Positions 60,468 through 64,000 of a stretch of DNA of 64,000 nucleotides are shown piece after piece; position 1 is the first letter of the stretch; every line of letters begins with the position of its first letter. The translations under genes were made by a program, and so were the position numbers. This DNA is from Symbiodinium kawagutii (Eukaryota; Sar; Dinophyceae; Suessiales; Symbiodiniaceae). The notes below the pieces were generated by a model. The model did no database searches and was not told where the DNA came from. It was given only the letters and a program-made list of their open reading frames with translations. The stretch spans positions 110,341 to 174,340 of the forward strand of contig VSDK01024135.1 in the NCBI GenBank assembly GCA_009767595.1, in the 5' to 3' direction.

Positions 60468-61478
60468 TTGCCAGCCAGCTCACCAATCCATGGGGTCATA
60501 GGGCTACTTTGGTGGATCACCTCACCAATCCAGGGTTCATAGGGCTACTTTGGTGAGTCAGCTCACCGATCCAGGGTCCATAGGGCTAGTTTGGTGAGTC
60601 AGCTCACCAATCCAGGGCTCATAGGGCTAGTTTGGTGAGTCAGCTCACCAATCCAGGGCTCATAGGGCTAGTTTGATGAGTCAGCTCACCAATCCAGGGT
60701 TCATAGGGTTACTTTGGTGAGTCAGCTCACCAATCCAGGGTTCATAGGGCTACTTTGGTGAGTCAGCTCACCAATCCAGGGTTCATAGGGCTAGCTTGGT
60801 GAGTCAGCTCACCAATCCAGGGTTCATAGGGCTACTTTGGTGAGTCAGCTCACCAATCCAGGGATCAGATAGCTACTTTGGTGACTCAGCTCACCGTTCC
60901 AGGGTTCATAGGGCTAGTTTGGTGAGTCAGCTCACCAATCCAGGGCTCATAGGGCTAGTTTGGTGAGTCAGCTCACCAATCCAGGGGTCAACGTTACTTT
61001 GGTGAGTCAGCTCACCGATCCAGAGGTCATAGGGCTACTTTGGTGAGTCAGCTCACCGATCCAGGGTTCATGGGGCTACTTTGGTGAGTCAGCTCACCAA
61101 TCCAGGGCTCATAGGGCTAGTTTGGTGAGTCAGCTCACCAATCCAGGGCTCATAGGGCTAGTTTGGTGAGTCAGCTCACCGATCCAGGGTTCATAGGGCT
61201 AGTTTGGTGAGTCAGCTCATCAATCCAGGGGTCAACACTACTTTGGTGAGTCAGCTCACCAATCCAGGGCTCATAGGGCTAGTTTGGTGAGTCAGCTCAC
61301 CAATCCAGGGCTCATAGGGCTAGTTTGGTGACTCAGCTCACCAATCCAAGGTTCATAGGGCTACTTTGGTGAGTCAGCTCACCAATCCAGGGATCAGATG
61401 GCTACTTTGGTGACTCAGCTCACCGATCCAGGGTTCATAGGGCTAGGTTGGTGAGTCAGCTCACCAATCCATAGGTCA
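60468..61478. repeat. 41-bp satellite, about 25 units, each with a hairpin
   Basis: The unit is close to TTTGGTGAGTCAGCTCACCA followed by ATCCAGGG(T/C)TCATAGGGCTA(G/C). Most units are 41 bp; a few are shorter (for example those with GGGGTCAAC). GGTGAG and CTCACC in each unit are complementary around a TCAG loop. The core TGAGTCA equals the classic AP-1/GCN4 bZIP half-palindrome, although that may be coincidence. Variation between units is low and shuffled, as in an array kept uniform by unequal exchange. It lies about 540 bp before the methyltransferase ATG. Confidence 0.95.
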
Positions 61479-62020
61479 GGGTGTATAAGTAATAAATACG
61501 TATTCTAAGTTTGGTTGATGTGTCCTTACAGTTGGATGAGAAAATAACAAAATAATTTGTGTGCAAATGCAAAAAATAAAAAAATATATGTAGTTTTACC
61601 GAGTGAATATAGAGAGTATGTTTTCTTAGTATTGAATATGTTTGGTTAATTTTCAAAGTTGCTGCTTTGTGCAATGGGTGATTTTGTTTGTGCGATTGAG
61701 GTGTGTCTACGTTGGGAACGGTCCAGGTCCAAGAACTTGCCAACCCGATTTCTCTGATTGAGTTGCGTGATGCGTCATAGCAGTGCTGACATTGTCAGCA
61801 AACCTATTCATTCAGTTCTCGCATATTAGGTCTCAAAGGCTATGTGTCCGAATTGCTTTCATGAATAGCATCAATCACATTACTTTATCTATTGTTGTGG
61901 CTGATCAGCAATACTGTATCAACATCGACGGGAGGTGTTTTTGATGAACGGAACAATTGGTTATACATCAAGTGGCGCATTATATACTATCAACAAATTG
62001 CATTGTAGAGAGTTCGGGCA
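61479..62020. other. Upstream region of the methyltransferase gene
   Basis: AT-rich, with no gene supported on either strand. The putative start ATG at 62021 follows GTTCGGGCA. Promoter elements of dinoflagellates are poorly defined and none was recognised. Confidence 0.4.
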
Positions 62021-64000
62021 ATGGCGGGCAGATCGAACAGTCCTTCATGCATTTTGCTGGATGAGCAAGTAGCATCATCCATCGTGGATGGCCGGCAACA
62101 TTACCTACCTATGAATTATCAATGCCAGAGTATGGAGAGAGATGCTGCATTTGAAGTTCTTTTCCAGCTTGATGATGGGAACTATTCAGCGGTAGGCAAA
62201 GCTCAATTTGTTTCGAATCGCAGGATGTCAGATGACAAAATCTTGCAGGAAGCCAAATCGCCGTCTGGATTTGGTTTGCCACGAACCAAAGGCGAACTTC
62301 AAAAGGTGAAAGACTCATTTCCACAGGGTCGCAAAACGATAGCGATCTGGCAGCTGAAAGGAACAGAGAAATATTCTAGGGCACAAACGATTTCGAAGTC
62401 TACGGTGGTATTTGGGAACGATGCTGGACTACAGGAGATTGGGGCGAACCACAGGGTTATTCAACATATTGTATTAAAACACAAAAACAATAATGTTATG
62501 GACTATTGCAGGCTTAGTGTTATTTGATAGTTTGATTTGTTTATTGTATCTATATTCTAGATGACCAAATTGTTCACGCTATGATGTTGCTGACAGGATC
62601 CCTGGGGTGTGGTATATCCTACTCCTGTGTCTGAGCAGCCGAAGCCAGCTCCAGAAGAACCAGTGCAGGCACCACAAGGTGAGGCCTTTGAACCAGCCCC
62701 TGGAACACCTTTGACTCAGTTGTTGGAAGAGGTAGTTGCCGAAGAACTCGGCGCCATGAGCGATCTAGAGTCCAACGCACCAACGAACGAGAAGGAGTCA
62801 CTATCAGCAGCAGCAGCGTTGACACCAAACCCTGAAACACAACATGCTGCAGCGACCTTGATGGACCCTGACACCCAGAGCAAAAGTATGGAACCTGAAA
62901 TCAGTCAGACACAAACAACACCAAATCAACAACATGATGACCGGCTTCCATGGCCACCAAATCCAGAAAAGCCGAAAAGTGATTTGACCAGATGGACTAT
63001 GCCAGCTGCCAGGAGAGGGGTCGTTCGAGCTGGTATGCCAAACCCAACCGCCGCTACGTCATCAAGAACATCATCCGGATTGCCACAGCCAAGCCAACCA
63101 GAGGCCAGCAAGCATAACCCACCGCAGATCCAACCCAGTGAGGCTGCAAGCTCAAAACAAGCTGAACAAACACCGATGCCAACACCAGTCAAAGTCTCGA
63201 AGGTAGACGCCCAATCAATGCCAGTGGAATCTTCGTCATTGGCTGTTGATCATTCATCATGCGAAGCCATCGATGTGCCAAAATCATTTCAAGTGACACC
63301 TGGTCGCAACCGCAAAACCGTGCATTCTATTGCAGACTCATACATGCTGGAAGATGATTGTTTTCAGGAAATCCTAGAAACAGACGGAGATAATGCAATC
63401 ATCGACATTCTTCAGGCTATGCAGGAAGATTCTCTGTCCACTGCATTCTCGGGAGTGGAAGCTGCCGGCACTGCCACAAATCTCTTGAGAAAAAAATGGT
63501 CAAGCAATCTTGGTGTGCCACTGGGCAATGTCAAAACATTGCACCAGATCGAATGGAATACATCATGTGTGAAAGAATTGATGCCCGCTGCACACAAACA
63601 CGACACATGTGTGTATCAGAACATCCTGCAGTTCTTCCGACCAGAATTGAAACCAGTGCTGAACGAATGCCTCGCAAAGCCAGAGATGGCGGTGGAAATC
63701 TTAGGACCGCTTATAGCACAAGGCACCAGTGTCACCCGGGAGGGGTGGTGTCTCACACACAAATGCAAATGCACACTCAAGCCGGCACGCCGGCATTGTG
63801 CCGGCACATCGTGCAAACCATACAGCAAGAAGGGGGCTCAACTGGGTCAAGTTGACCCCGAGATCGTGTTCACCCTCACATGGATCGCATTGAGAATCGA
63901 GATGCAAGAACCACTTGTTTTGTCAGAGAACGTCAAAACAGTCGGTCAACGAGGTATGCTTCGATCACTCGATCCATCCAATGCAGGAGCTGTGTGTGAT
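62021..64000 (+). CDS. Divergent C5-type DNA methyltransferase domain protein (3' end outside window)
   Basis: Exon 1 is 62021-62455 (145 codons from MAGRSNSPSCILLDEQ). It joins in phase across a 141-nt GT-AG intron to exon 2, from 62597, which is open to the window end: at least 613 residues. The first 400 or so residues are an unknown N-terminal region and a Pro/Ser/Gln-rich linker. Then come C5-methyltransferase motifs in order: motif I TAFSGVEAAGTATNLL (around residue 429), motif II-like TLHQIEW with the expected acidic residue, motif III-like CVYQNILQFF, motif IV CAGTSCKPYSKKG with the candidate catalytic Cys at about residue 551, and motif VI LSENVKTVG with the Glu near residue 589. Motif IV has Ser-Cys instead of Pro-Cys. 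The expected role is cytosine-5 methylation of DNA, but target and activity are unknown, and the later motifs (VIII-X) lie outside the window. Related methyltransferase genes are known from dinoflagellate mobile elements. Confidence 0.72.

Noticed and set aside
60468-61478. CRISPR-like array of regular repeats
   Set aside because: The whole 41-bp unit is conserved with no unique spacers and the genome is eukaryotic; this is a satellite.
62619-63192. Minus-strand frames opposite the methyltransferase linker
   Set aside because: They are the complement of a Pro/Ser/Gln-rich coding exon whose + frame is continuous and carries conserved motifs.

Overview
The window looks like nuclear DNA of a dinoflagellate, most likely of the Symbiodiniaceae type. 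This is inferred from gene structure and family content; I recognised no marker gene. Genes are split into many short exons. Nearly all reconstructed introns end in AG followed by an exonic G. The 5' splice sites are a mixture of GT, GC and GA. Every convincing gene lies on the + strand. Tandem duplication and simple repeats are abundant. Helicases with C-terminal helicase-associated repeats, MORN proteins and LRR/cysteine-rich/membrane proteins are typical of such genomes. I saw no bacterial operon, ribosome binding site, CRISPR array, rRNA or tRNA.

Layout. 1-665: CAT/CGT microsatellite containing a 334-bp higher-order duplication. 905-19033: three head-to-tail copies of a six-exon superfamily 2 (DEAH-type) helicase gene with three helicase-associated repeats at the C terminus. 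Exon-by-exon reconstruction shows that copy 3 (14573-19033) keeps its frame. Copy 1 has a 35-bp tandem duplication and copy 2 a 17-bp deletion, both just before the Walker A motif, and both break the frame. 20-30 kb: low-density coding DNA with Q-rich and acidic candidate exons, then a multi-exon MORN-repeat gene (27332-29983). 31.8-32.6 kb: a decayed minus-strand coding segment. 33753-43000: a long receptor-like gene with 23-residue leucine-rich repeats, a cysteine-rich region and several hydrophobic segments. A polypurine GA tract lies in one of its introns. 43271-44815: a tandem array of roughly 240-317 bp units bordered by inverted repeats. 44984 onward: a short candidate secreted protein.

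From about 47 kb the DNA becomes visibly richer in A+T. 48101-56718 holds a large multi-exon protein of unknown function: coiled coil, acidic region and a Cys/His cluster. It resembles large repeated proteins I recall from dinoflagellate genomes and may belong to a mobile element. 56971-57625 encodes an acidic then lysine-rich protein. 60468-61478 is a satellite of about 25 units of 41 bp, each with a small hairpin and most with a TGAGTCA core. From 62021 to the window end runs a gene with a divergent C5-type DNA methyltransferase domain: motifs I, II, III, IV and VI can be read, with SC in place of PC at the catalytic loop. This AT-rich block is the most interesting part of the window, because a DNA methyltransferase beside a transposon-like gene could be one mobile unit. 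Whether the two belong together cannot be settled here, since the window ends inside the methyltransferase.
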